From Cyanobacteria bacterium CYA (GTDB lineage: Bacteria > Planctomycetota > Phycisphaerae > Phycisphaerales > UBA1924): a DNA stretch of 64,000 nucleotides. Location of the stretch: the NCBI GenBank assembly GCA_008363215.1, contig RHKP01000021.1, positions 41,466-105,465 on the forward strand, read 5' to 3'. The position numbers and the translations under genes are program-made. The notes beneath the pieces are model-generated. The model saw only the letters and a program-made list of their open reading frames with translations, was not told the DNA's origin and searched no databases. Positions 43,156 through 50,487 of the stretch are shown here, one piece after another; the first letter of the stretch is position 1; each line of letters starts with the position of its first letter.

Positions 43156-43878
43156 CTATTGCACATAGCCCTCGCGTGCATGTGCGGCGTAGTCGCGGAG
43201 CCACTCCGGGAGGTCGTTGCGCTCCGTGAAGGCATCCACTATCGCTCGCAGGCGAGAAGCTATCGCCTTGTCCCCTTGGTAGTTGTGAATGCAGTAGATG
43301 TGCCCGATCCCGTGAAGCGCGCTGACTCGACACGCGCTTGTCCGGCATCGGTGCAGAACGCTCTCCAAAACCTCGATTCCTGGCTCGACGAGATGCGGTC
43401 CCTTCTCGGGGAACATGACCGTCCCCTCCAGATGACCCATGTCCCACATCATGTACACCGCTCCGTCAACCTCATCCGTATCCCGGAGGTCAGAGTCTGG
43501 GTCCGTGCCATGATGTCCACAAACCCGGTCGAACAGGTCTGTATAGAGCGTCGCAATCGACCGCACGCAGCGGACCTGAAGGTCGGGCGAAACCGTCCCA
43601 CGACGCATGTCGCCGATGTAGCCGGACCCGCAGCCGAAGATGAACCAGGTTGCTTCGGCAATCTGGTTGTCGGTGTACCGCTCGGCAACGAAGGACGGCG
43701 ATTCGAAGAGCCGAGTCAAATAGGCCGTCAGCAGCGAAGGGGCCATGCTGAAGAACCGTGCCTCGCGCGCCTGCACCGAATCCTCGTCATCGGGGGTTGT
43801 TCCGGAGAAATCGCCGTGGCCCTGGGTGAAGCAGTAGGTCACCCATTCATCAAAGGTTGGGGGCGGTGGATCGGTCAT
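43156..43878 (-). CDS. Antisense unknown protein inserted in the tail operon
   Basis: 240 residues from ATG 43878 (Pro-rich start TDPPPPTFDEW). It runs against the surrounding rightward genes, visibly less GC-biased, which marks a separately acquired moron. Helical repeats with several Cys/His (WFIFGCGSGYIGD, DRVCGHHGTD, ISALHGIGHIYCI-like text near the end). The overall look is a HEAT-like alpha-solenoid. No signal peptide or membrane segment. Function unknown; lysogen-benefit or anti-phage roles are possible. Confidence 0.65.
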   Translation of the reverse strand: MTDPPPPTFDEWVTYCFTQGHGDFSGTTPDDEDSVQAREARFFSMAPSLLTAYLTRLFESPSFVAERYTDNQIAEATWFIFGCGSGYIGDMRRGTVSPDLQVRCVRSIATLYTDLFDRVCGHHGTDPDSDLRDTDEVDGAVYMMWDMGHLEGTVMFPEKGPHLVEPGIEVLESVLHRCRTSACRVSALHGIGHIYCIHNYQGDKAIASRLRAIVDAFTERNDLPEWLRDYAAHAREGYVQ

Positions 43879-43921
43879 TCCAGGGGATTGTTGCTGGGCC
43901 GGCGTTCGGAGGGAACCTGAC

Positions 43922-44962
43922 ATGCCCGATGACCTCCGCAAAGTCCGCACCGGCCAGCCCCTCCGCATCCCCGCGGGCGCGTACAACGCGTTCGTCGATG
44001 CGGCGGTCGATCTGCGCTCGCGTCAGGGGCGCGGCCAGGCCGTCGCCGGGCCGCTCGTCGAGTCTGCCCAGCGCGGCATCGGGGTGGTCCTGGTCCGCAA
44101 CGACTCGAACGAACTGATCGAGCCGCACCACGCGCTGGCGATCACGGGCGTGCTGGTCGAGCCGGGCGAGGACGACCAGGAGCGGACCTTCCACAGCCGC
44201 ACGCCACTGACCGGCGATGTCGCCACCGAGGAGTCCGACACGCTCGCTTTCGCGGTGGCTCTTCAGCCCATCAAGCCGAACGCCCTGGGCCCCTGCGTGC
44301 TCACCGGCGTGACAACCGCGCGGGTCTACATCACCAACGAGACTGACACCACCTGCGAGCTCGCGGCCGAGGAGACGGTCCTCGCGAGCACGCCCATGGG
44401 CGGCATCCCGATCCTGTGGAAGGAGGACGGCACCGGCGAGAAGTGGGCAGTGATCGAACTCGGTCGTCCCTCGCCAGGTCGCATCACCGCGATCCTCGGC
44501 GCGGCCCAGCCGATCCCGACCGAGCGCAACCGCTGGCGCTACCCGTGGGTTGAGGCCCAGATCGACGGCAACCCCGGAAGTCCGGACTACCTGCGCTACG
44601 TGCCCGTCGAGAACGGCCTGAGCTCGCAGGCCCCCAGCGGCGGCGAGGACCCCACACGCCTGGCGATCAACCGCTTTGAGGCTCACCACATGAACGACTC
44701 CGAGCCCGGCTCCGGCTTCGGCGGCCTGCTCGGGCTGGGGCCGGTGTGCGAGCTCCCTGGCGTGCTCCCCAAGTGCCCGCCCGCGCGGTCGCTCAAGCCC
44801 GAGCTCGTGCCGATCCCCGAGGGCGTCTGCGTGCAGATGACCTGCGAGCGCAACAGCCGGGGCAAGCCGGTGTGGGTCTTCGAGGCCATGAGCCTGATCG
44901 AGATCGCCGACCCCGCCGACGAGGACCGCAAGTTCAACCTCTACATCGGAGGTGCGGAATGA
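43922..44962 (+). CDS. Phage structural protein of unknown role
   Basis: 346 residues from ATG 43922. The N-terminal half is beta-rich (LRKVRTGQPLRIPAGAYNAF, ARVYITNETDTTCELAAEE). The middle has TAILGAAQPIPTERNRWRYP, and the C-terminus has a Cys-rich segment (CELPGVLPKCPPA). Placed after the tail-tip gene and before sugar-related genes, it may be a distal tail or receptor-binding part. Overlaps the next gene by 4 bp. Confidence 0.55.
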   Translation: MPDDLRKVRTGQPLRIPAGAYNAFVDAAVDLRSRQGRGQAVAGPLVESAQRGIGVVLVRNDSNELIEPHHALAITGVLVEPGEDDQERTFHSRTPLTGDVATEESDTLAFAVALQPIKPNALGPCVLTGVTTARVYITNETDTTCELAAEETVLASTPMGGIPILWKEDGTGEKWAVIELGRPSPGRITAILGAAQPIPTERNRWRYPWVEAQIDGNPGSPDYLRYVPVENGLSSQAPSGGEDPTRLAINRFEAHHMNDSEPGSGFGGLLGLGPVCELPGVLPKCPPARSLKPELVPIPEGVCVQMTCERNSRGKPVWVFEAMSLIEIADPADEDRKFNLYIGGAE

Positions 44963-45567
44963 CGACCACTCCGACCCCCACGACCACACCCGCGCCGGCG
45001 ACGCCACTCGACGCCAAGCGTGCCAAAGAGCGGGCCAAGTATCTGGCGCTGGCGAGCAAGCCCGGCTCGACGTACGGCTCGACCAACCACGGCCGGGCGG
45101 CGATTCCGCTCATTCAAGAGAGCAAGCCGAGGTTCGTGGTGGACTTTGGCTGCGGCCGCAACGACCTCGTGCGCGAGCTGCGGCGCCTCGGCATCGATGG
45201 GTTGGGCATTGACTTCGCATTCCCCGAGGCCGACCTCGTGCGTCCCATGCACGCGACCGCCTTGCAGGCTGGCATCGCCGACGTGGTGACGAGCTTCGAC
45301 GCCCTTGAGCATCTGCTGCCGGAGGAGGTGGATCTCACGCTCGCTGAGATGCGCCGCGTCGCGGTGCCCCGCGGGCGGTTCATCTTCTCGATCTGCACGC
45401 GGCCGAGCACGACCACCGTCGCCGGCGAAGGTCTGCACCCGACGGTGCGGCCGCTCGAGTGGTGGCTGGAGCGCATCGTCGGCGTCGGGGTCGCGACCAA
45501 GCCGAAGGCGGGCTCCCGCTACATCGTCGGGCGGTTCAAGAGTGATGGGGGGTGCTGCGGTGCGTGA
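44959..45567 (+). CDS. Class I SAM-dependent methyltransferase
   Basis: 202 residues from ATG 44959. Thr/Pro-rich start, then SAM-binding motif I VVDFGCGRNDLVRELRRLG near residues 59-77, an acidic turn GIDFAFPEADLV, and SFDALEHLLPEEVDLTL. The form suits small-molecule or sugar methyltransferases, not DNA enzymes: no DPPY or PC motif. With the following glycosyltransferase-like genes it probably acts on a glycan. Confidence 0.75.
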   Translation: MTTTPTPTTTPAPATPLDAKRAKERAKYLALASKPGSTYGSTNHGRAAIPLIQESKPRFVVDFGCGRNDLVRELRRLGIDGLGIDFAFPEADLVRPMHATALQAGIADVVTSFDALEHLLPEEVDLTLAEMRRVAVPRGRFIFSICTRPSTTTVAGEGLHPTVRPLEWWLERIVGVGVATKPKAGSRYIVGRFKSDGGCCGA

Positions 45568-46468
45568 GAACCAATCCGACATCACGGCGCTGCAGGCCGG
45601 GCTCAAGGCGCGCAAGCCCGCGCGTGATGGCTTGCGCCTCTACACCGCCCCGCCGACGTTCGAGTCGGTGTCGCTGAATGGCTTCTATCGGGGACGGTCC
45701 GCGTTCCTCATGCTCTCCGGTCCGTCGCTCACACAGGTCGACCTGTCGCTGCTCGACGCCCGAGGGATCGTCACGATGGCCGTCAACAACGCCTGGTCCG
45801 TGCAGCGTCCGACGCTGTGGACGTGCGTGGACGACCCCGGCCGCTTCATCGACGTGGGGTGGAAGGACCCGGGCATCCTGAAGTTCGTGCCCACGTGCAT
45901 GTGGGACAAGCGGCTCAAGGTGATGAACCCCGACGGCACGCTGCGCAACAGCGCGTTCAAGGTCCACCAGATGCCCGGGGTCCTGTTCTTCCGCCGCAGC
46001 GACCACTTCGACCACGAGCGCTTCCTCACCGGGGACACGATCTCATGGGGCAACGACGCGAAGAACCCCGACTCGCTGGGTATCACCGGCAAGCGCTCGG
46101 TCATGCTCGTCGCCCTGCGGCTGCTCCACTACCTCGGGTTCTCGACGGTGTACCTGCTCGGCTGCGACTTCAAGATGGACGCGGAGCGGAAGTACGCCTT
46201 CGACGAGCACCGCGCGCAGAACGCGATCCGGCACAACAACGTGCTGTATGACTCGCTTTCGAAGAGGTTCGAGGCCCTCAAGCCGCACTTCGAGAAGCAC
46301 CGCTTCCGCGTCGTCAACTGCTCGCCCGGCAGCGCCCTGGAGGTCTTCGAGAAGATGGCCTTCGAGGACGCGGTAAAGGCGGCGGCGTCGGAGTGTGGCA
46401 AGCCCATCCGCACCAACGGGTGGTACGAGCCCAATCCCACCCCCACGCCACAGGAGGCCGCACGATGA
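45560..46468 (+). CDS. DUF115-like / sialyltransferase-fold protein
   Basis: 302 residues from GTG 45560 (a G-run 8 bp before; ATG 45545 also in frame). FLMLSGPSLTQVDLSLLDAR and TMAVNNAWSVQRPTLWTCVDD, then VYLLGCDFKM, give the GxxPSL/N-N/D pattern of the DUF115 group and related sialyltransferase folds. Enzymes or scaffolds of this type modify flagellin, LPS or phage glycans. Substrate unknown. Confidence 0.65.
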   Translation: MRENQSDITALQAGLKARKPARDGLRLYTAPPTFESVSLNGFYRGRSAFLMLSGPSLTQVDLSLLDARGIVTMAVNNAWSVQRPTLWTCVDDPGRFIDVGWKDPGILKFVPTCMWDKRLKVMNPDGTLRNSAFKVHQMPGVLFFRRSDHFDHERFLTGDTISWGNDAKNPDSLGITGKRSVMLVALRLLHYLGFSTVYLLGCDFKMDAERKYAFDEHRAQNAIRHNNVLYDSLSKRFEALKPHFEKHRFRVVNCSPGSALEVFEKMAFEDAVKAAASECGKPIRTNGWYEPNPTPTPQEAAR

Positions 46469-47982
46469 GCGACGGCCCCACGCGGTACTACCTCTACATC
46501 CCGGTCTGGGCGACGGGACGTGCTCCGCAAGGCGGCGGGTCGAGCAACTACTCGACGCCATCGGGCTCGACACCCGAGAGCACGTACTCGACGCCGACCA
46601 GCACGCCGAGCATGCCGCCGAGCTACTCGACCACCGGCGACGTGATCTACACGACCGGCCCGGGCGGCACGCCGACGCTGACGTTCTACACCACCGACGC
46701 GTTCACGAGCAACACGCCGGGGACGACGCACACGCCCTCGAGCAGTGGCCCGATGTCGTCGAGCGGCATGACGACGAACTCCTCGCAGACACCGACGAGT
46801 TCGCAGACGCCATCGAGCACGGGCTCGTCTGGCATGAGCAGCTCGGGCATGAGCAGTTCCGGCGGAGGGAGTTCGTCCGGCGCGTCGAGCGGGATGTCCT
46901 CGGGTGCGAGTTCGGGCGCATCGTCGGGCATGTCCTCCGGCGGCAGTTCCGGCATGTCGTCAGGCGGGTCATCCGGAGGTTCGTCGGGCGGCGGCTCGTC
47001 CGGCGGTGGGTCGTCGGGTGGCGGCGGATCGAGCGGCGGCGGCAGCGGACCCGGCGGATCAGGTCCGGGCGGGTCCGGTCCCGGTGGCTCGGGACCGGGC
47101 GGTTCTGGCCCGGGCGGCAGCGGTCCCGGCGGCTCCGGACCCGGCTCCAACTGCGTGCTCGCGGGCACGCCCGTGGTGCTGGCGGACAGATCGATCAAGC
47201 CGGTCGAATCGCTCCAGCCGGGCGACCGTGTCGCGGCGCTCGACGTGGCGGGGCTGGACCGCGATGTGCCGTGGCGTGCGCAGTATCGGTGGCTCCGCCC
47301 CTGGGCAGAGGCGGCGCTCACGCCGGTCACCGGTACGGTCGGCAGCGTGAGGCTCGGCACGCACGAGGGCTTCATCACCATCAACGGCCGACTGCGCCTG
47401 ACGCCCGAGCACCCGGTGCTCTTGAAGCGCAACGAGGAGATCGGCTTCGCGTCGGCGGAGTTCGTGCAAGTCGGCGATTGCCTCGTGCGGCAGGACCTGA
47501 GCGAGGAACTCGTCGAGACGGTCGAGCGATCGGGCGAGCGTGTGACGACCGTGGCCGTGCATGTGCCCGGGCTCAACGTGTTCCTTGCCGATGGCGTGTG
47601 GATTCACAACGACATGCCCGCGACGCAGCAGAGTGGTTCGGGTTCATCGTCGGGCTCGGGATCGAATTCCGGTTCTGGCTCCGGCTCGTCGAGCGGAAGC
47701 GGATCCGGCAGCGGCAAGTCCAGCGGCTCGTCCATGTCGAGTTCGGGATCGAGCTCCGGGTCCAGTTCCGGTAGTTCGTCGGGCTCTTCGAGCGGGAGCG
47801 ACAGCGGCTCTGGGCCGCCCGGATCCGGCTCGGGCTCCGGCAGCGCCCAGCAGTCGGTGGCGCTCGGCGAGGGCGCATCGTCGTTCATCGAGGGCGGCAT
47901 GGAGGGTGTGCCTCCTGCGAAATGGCAGCAGAGCGGCGTGGGCAGTCTCATCAGCGGCATCGAAGAGGAGGCAAAGGCGTGA
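46465..47982 (+). CDS. Ser/Gly-rich protein with an embedded Hint (intein-like) domain
   Basis: 505 residues from ATG 46465. Residues 45-225 are Ser/Thr/Gly low-complexity, ending in tandem GPGGS repeats. A Hint domain spans about 230-383: it starts CVLAGTPVVLADRSIKPVES, has QPGDRV, RLTPEHPVLL (block B Thr and His), and ends LADGVWIHND (His381-Asn382-Asp383). A second Ser/Gly tract follows. The residue after HN is Asp, not Cys/Ser/Thr, so normal protein splicing is unlikely; cleavage or ligation as in bacterial intein-like domains is the better guess. Probably a tail-associated surface protein. Confidence 0.8.
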   Translation: MSDGPTRYYLYIPVWATGRAPQGGGSSNYSTPSGSTPESTYSTPTSTPSMPPSYSTTGDVIYTTGPGGTPTLTFYTTDAFTSNTPGTTHTPSSSGPMSSSGMTTNSSQTPTSSQTPSSTGSSGMSSSGMSSSGGGSSSGASSGMSSGASSGASSGMSSGGSSGMSSGGSSGGSSGGGSSGGGSSGGGGSSGGGSGPGGSGPGGSGPGGSGPGGSGPGGSGPGGSGPGSNCVLAGTPVVLADRSIKPVESLQPGDRVAALDVAGLDRDVPWRAQYRWLRPWAEAALTPVTGTVGSVRLGTHEGFITINGRLRLTPEHPVLLKRNEEIGFASAEFVQVGDCLVRQDLSEELVETVERSGERVTTVAVHVPGLNVFLADGVWIHNDMPATQQSGSGSSSGSGSNSGSGSGSSSGSGSGSGKSSGSSMSSSGSSSGSSSGSSSGSSSGSDSGSGPPGSGSGSGSAQQSVALGEGASSFIEGGMEGVPPAKWQQSGVGSLISGIEEEAKA

Positions 47983-48602
47983 TCCCGAAGGTGATCTACA
48001 CGGCAGACCTCAAGGAAGCTCCCGACGAAGAGCGGCTCACCGCGTGGCGGTACGCGTGGCAGACCATGCACCCCGAGTGGGACGTGGTGACGCTCACGCT
48101 CGACACCAAGCCGCCGATCCTCAACTACGACCAGTGGCAGCAGACCTTTGGGCTCGCCGAGCCCGCGGCGTCGGCCGCGCGGCTCAACCTGCTGCGCTAC
48201 GAGCTGCTGGCCCGCGAAGGCGGAGTCTTCGTCGATCCCGACCGTCTGCCGCTGCGCTCGCTCGATGAACTGGTCGCCGGCGTCGGTGCGTTCTGCTCGA
48301 CGATCGCCAGCCACGGCGCGAGCAGGCCGCACATGCTCTCGCCGTCGGTGCTTGGGGCGACTCGGAACCACCCGATGCTGTGGCACGCGATCCGCGATCT
48401 GCCGCACTCGGTGCTGGTGTATCGCGGCGTGTGGGATCAGAGCGGCCCGGGATTCCTGACACGCGTGGTCCGCGACCACGGGCACTTCCGCGACGTGGTG
48501 CCGTTCCACTGGGCGCTCTTCGAGCAGGGCGAGGAGTCCGCCAAGGCCCACGGCGGGGCGTTTGTGTTCGTTCAGGCCACACCCGCGAAGGTGGTGGCGT
48601 GA
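47979..48602 (+). CDS. Glycosyltransferase, DxD type (first of two)
   Basis: 207 residues from GTG 47979. IPKVIYTADLKEAPDEER start, LRYELLAREGGVFVDPD with the DPD metal motif near residue 85, and LWHAIRDLP; this is the sugar-binding DXD (Gly_transf_sug) fold. Shorter than usual and with DPD in place of DTD. Paralogous to the next gene in layout. Likely transfers a sugar from a nucleotide donor. Confidence 0.75.
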   Translation: MIPKVIYTADLKEAPDEERLTAWRYAWQTMHPEWDVVTLTLDTKPPILNYDQWQQTFGLAEPAASAARLNLLRYELLAREGGVFVDPDRLPLRSLDELVAGVGAFCSTIASHGASRPHMLSPSVLGATRNHPMLWHAIRDLPHSVLVYRGVWDQSGPGFLTRVVRDHGHFRDVVPFHWALFEQGEESAKAHGGAFVFVQATPAKVVA

Positions 48603-49279
48603 GCACACCAGCACGCACCTCCTCGATCCCGCGGGTCCTGCACCAGATCTGGCTGGGCAAGGGCGAGATACCCCTGCACCAGCGGCGCTGGCGGCGGCGC
48701 TTCGCCGAGATGAACCCGCACTGGGAAATGCGGCTCTGGACCGACGACAACCTGCCGCCGATCCTCAACCGCAACGCCTGGGACGCCTGCGGCAATGTCG
48801 GCGGCACGCCCGGCTGCGTGATGCGATCGGACATCCTGCGGCTTGAGATCCTGGCCCGCTTCGGCGGGGTCTACTTGGATACGGACGTGAAGCCCGTGCG
48901 GCCGCTGGACGAGATGTGCCTGCCCGAGGTCGTCGCGTGGGCGGCGTGCGAGCAGCTTGACATCGTGACCAACGCCGCGATGGGCTTCCCACCCAACCAC
49001 CCGGCGATGTGGCACGCGGTGGCGATGATCGAGGAGTCGTTCTTCGAGCGGCGGTACGTCGGTGATCAGGCGGGGCCGGGGCTGATCGCCCGGGTTGTCA
49101 CGCAGTTCGACGACGTGGCGCTGTATCCGCCAGCGTACTTCCACCCGACCGTTGGGGAGTCGAAGTCGAATCCCGACGCGAAGCAGTTCCTGCTGGGTGC
49201 GCACCTGTTCGCGGGAACGTGGGTCGAGGGGAACAGACCACGGTATACGGGAATGTGGGCGGCCAATGCACCAGAATGA
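48599..49279 (+). CDS. Glycosyltransferase, DxD type (second of two)
   Basis: 226 residues from GTG 48599, overlapping the previous stop. IPRVLHQIWLGKGEIPLHQ, WTDDNLPP, then CVMRSDILRLEILARFGGVYLDTDVKP contain the classic RxDxxRxxxLxxxGGxYxDxD pattern of Gly_transf_sug enzymes. LFAGTWVEGNRPRY closes the fold. Acts with its neighbour and the DUF115-like protein in a glycan-modifying set, perhaps on a tail protein or the host envelope. Confidence 0.85.
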   Translation: MSTPARTSSIPRVLHQIWLGKGEIPLHQRRWRRRFAEMNPHWEMRLWTDDNLPPILNRNAWDACGNVGGTPGCVMRSDILRLEILARFGGVYLDTDVKPVRPLDEMCLPEVVAWAACEQLDIVTNAAMGFPPNHPAMWHAVAMIEESFFERRYVGDQAGPGLIARVVTQFDDVALYPPAYFHPTVGESKSNPDAKQFLLGAHLFAGTWVEGNRPRYTGMWAANAPE

Positions 49280-49376
49280 TCTGTCTCTTGAAGCTCAGCT
49301 GAGCGATTGTGGCTCTCGCATGCGACCCGTGAGGTGGAGGAGGCCTTCCCGAACAACTCGACGTACACTTCGAAGC

Positions 49377-50486
49377 ATGGCTGACTCAGCCGCCAAACTC
49401 GAACCTCTGCGGGCACTCAACGCGATTTGCCCGTACTACACCATGTTCCCGTTGGACTTTCCCCTCCGCGTTCTTCGCGGGCGAGCGAGAAGGGGCGACT
49501 GGGTAGTTGACCCGTTCTGCGGCCGCGGAACCACGAACTTCGCGGCGAGGATGCTGGGCCTCTCGTCGCTTGGCGTCGACAGCAGTCCCGTCGCCGTCGC
49601 GCTAACCAAAGCGAAGCTGGCCGATGCACGTGTGTGCGACGTTGTACGCGTGGCAGAGAGTATTCTGGACGCCATGCCCAAGCGGGTGACGGTGCCACAG
49701 GGTGAGTTTTGGGAACTGGCGTTCGAGCATTCTGTACTCAAGCAAGTCTGCTGGCTCCGCAAGGAGCTACTGCGGAACTGTTCGAGTGATTCACGGCTCT
49801 TGCTGCGTGCGATACTCCTCGGAGCGCTTCATGGTCCGCGGACAAAGTTGGCCGCGTCGCATCTGTCCAATCAGTGCCCACGCACGTTCGCACCAAAGCC
49901 CGACTATGCCGTTCGTTTCTGGCGCAAACGACGCATGAAGCCGCCAGTTGTGGATGTAATCGAGGTGATCAGAACACGAGCTCGCAGGTATCTCTCAGAA
50001 CGACCTCAGCATACGCCGGCGCAGGTGGTTCTCGGCGACAGCCGCACGGCTGATGTGTTCGGCACGCGTACATTTCGCTGGGCGATCACGTCGCCGCCAT
50101 ACTATGGCATGCGGACGTATATTCCGGACCAATGGCTTCGCAGCTGGTTTCTCGGTGGACCCTCTACAGTTGCGTACCGACCCCCGCAGGGGGAGATGGA
50201 CCACAGATCTGCCGACGCCTTCGCAGATGACCTGCGAAAAGTCTGGAAAGGCATCGCTGCTCATGCCGCTGACGATGCGAGACTTGTGATCCGCTTTGGC
50301 GGAATTGCTGACCGAGATGTGGATCCAGTTGGGCTCCTGAAAGCCTCGCTCGACGAGTCCGGGTGGCGACTCACCACGGCGGTCTCAGCGGGTGATGCGA
50401 ACGCCGGTCGCCGCCAGGCCACGCAATTCGTGCATGGCGGTCCAGCCCCGAAGGAAGAGCACGACTTCTACGCCGTGCTCGCATAG
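49377..50486 (+). CDS. DNA methyltransferase, probable N4-cytosine type
   Basis: 369 residues from ATG 49377; longer readings overlap the glycosyltransferase. Motif I VVDPFCGRGTTNFAARML lies at about 43-60. Motif IV is TSPPYYGMR near 237. An SPPY motif and the order I then IV suggest N4-cytosine methylation. Less GC-rich than the phage genes. Convergent with HerA, 1 bp apart between stops. It could shield self DNA from the HerA-NurA cluster or be an independent orphan enzyme; sequence cannot decide. Confidence 0.8.
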   Translation: MADSAAKLEPLRALNAICPYYTMFPLDFPLRVLRGRARRGDWVVDPFCGRGTTNFAARMLGLSSLGVDSSPVAVALTKAKLADARVCDVVRVAESILDAMPKRVTVPQGEFWELAFEHSVLKQVCWLRKELLRNCSSDSRLLLRAILLGALHGPRTKLAASHLSNQCPRTFAPKPDYAVRFWRKRRMKPPVVDVIEVIRTRARRYLSERPQHTPAQVVLGDSRTADVFGTRTFRWAITSPPYYGMRTYIPDQWLRSWFLGGPSTVAYRPPQGEMDHRSADAFADDLRKVWKGIAAHAADDARLVIRFGGIADRDVDPVGLLKASLDESGWRLTTAVSAGDANAGRRQATQFVHGGPAPKEEHDFYAVLA

Positions 50487-50487
50487 A

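Noticed and set aside
46865..47150. Short tandem repeats as a possible CRISPR array
   Set aside because: The repeats are in-frame Ser/Gly and GPGGS codons inside a protein gene, without spacers. No CRISPR array or cas gene was seen in the window.
49305..49335. Sigma54-like text TGGCTCTCGCATGC before the N4-cytosine methyltransferase
   Set aside because: GG and GC are only 9 bp apart, and the boxes deviate from consensus, unlike the two promoters at 61.2-61.4 kb.
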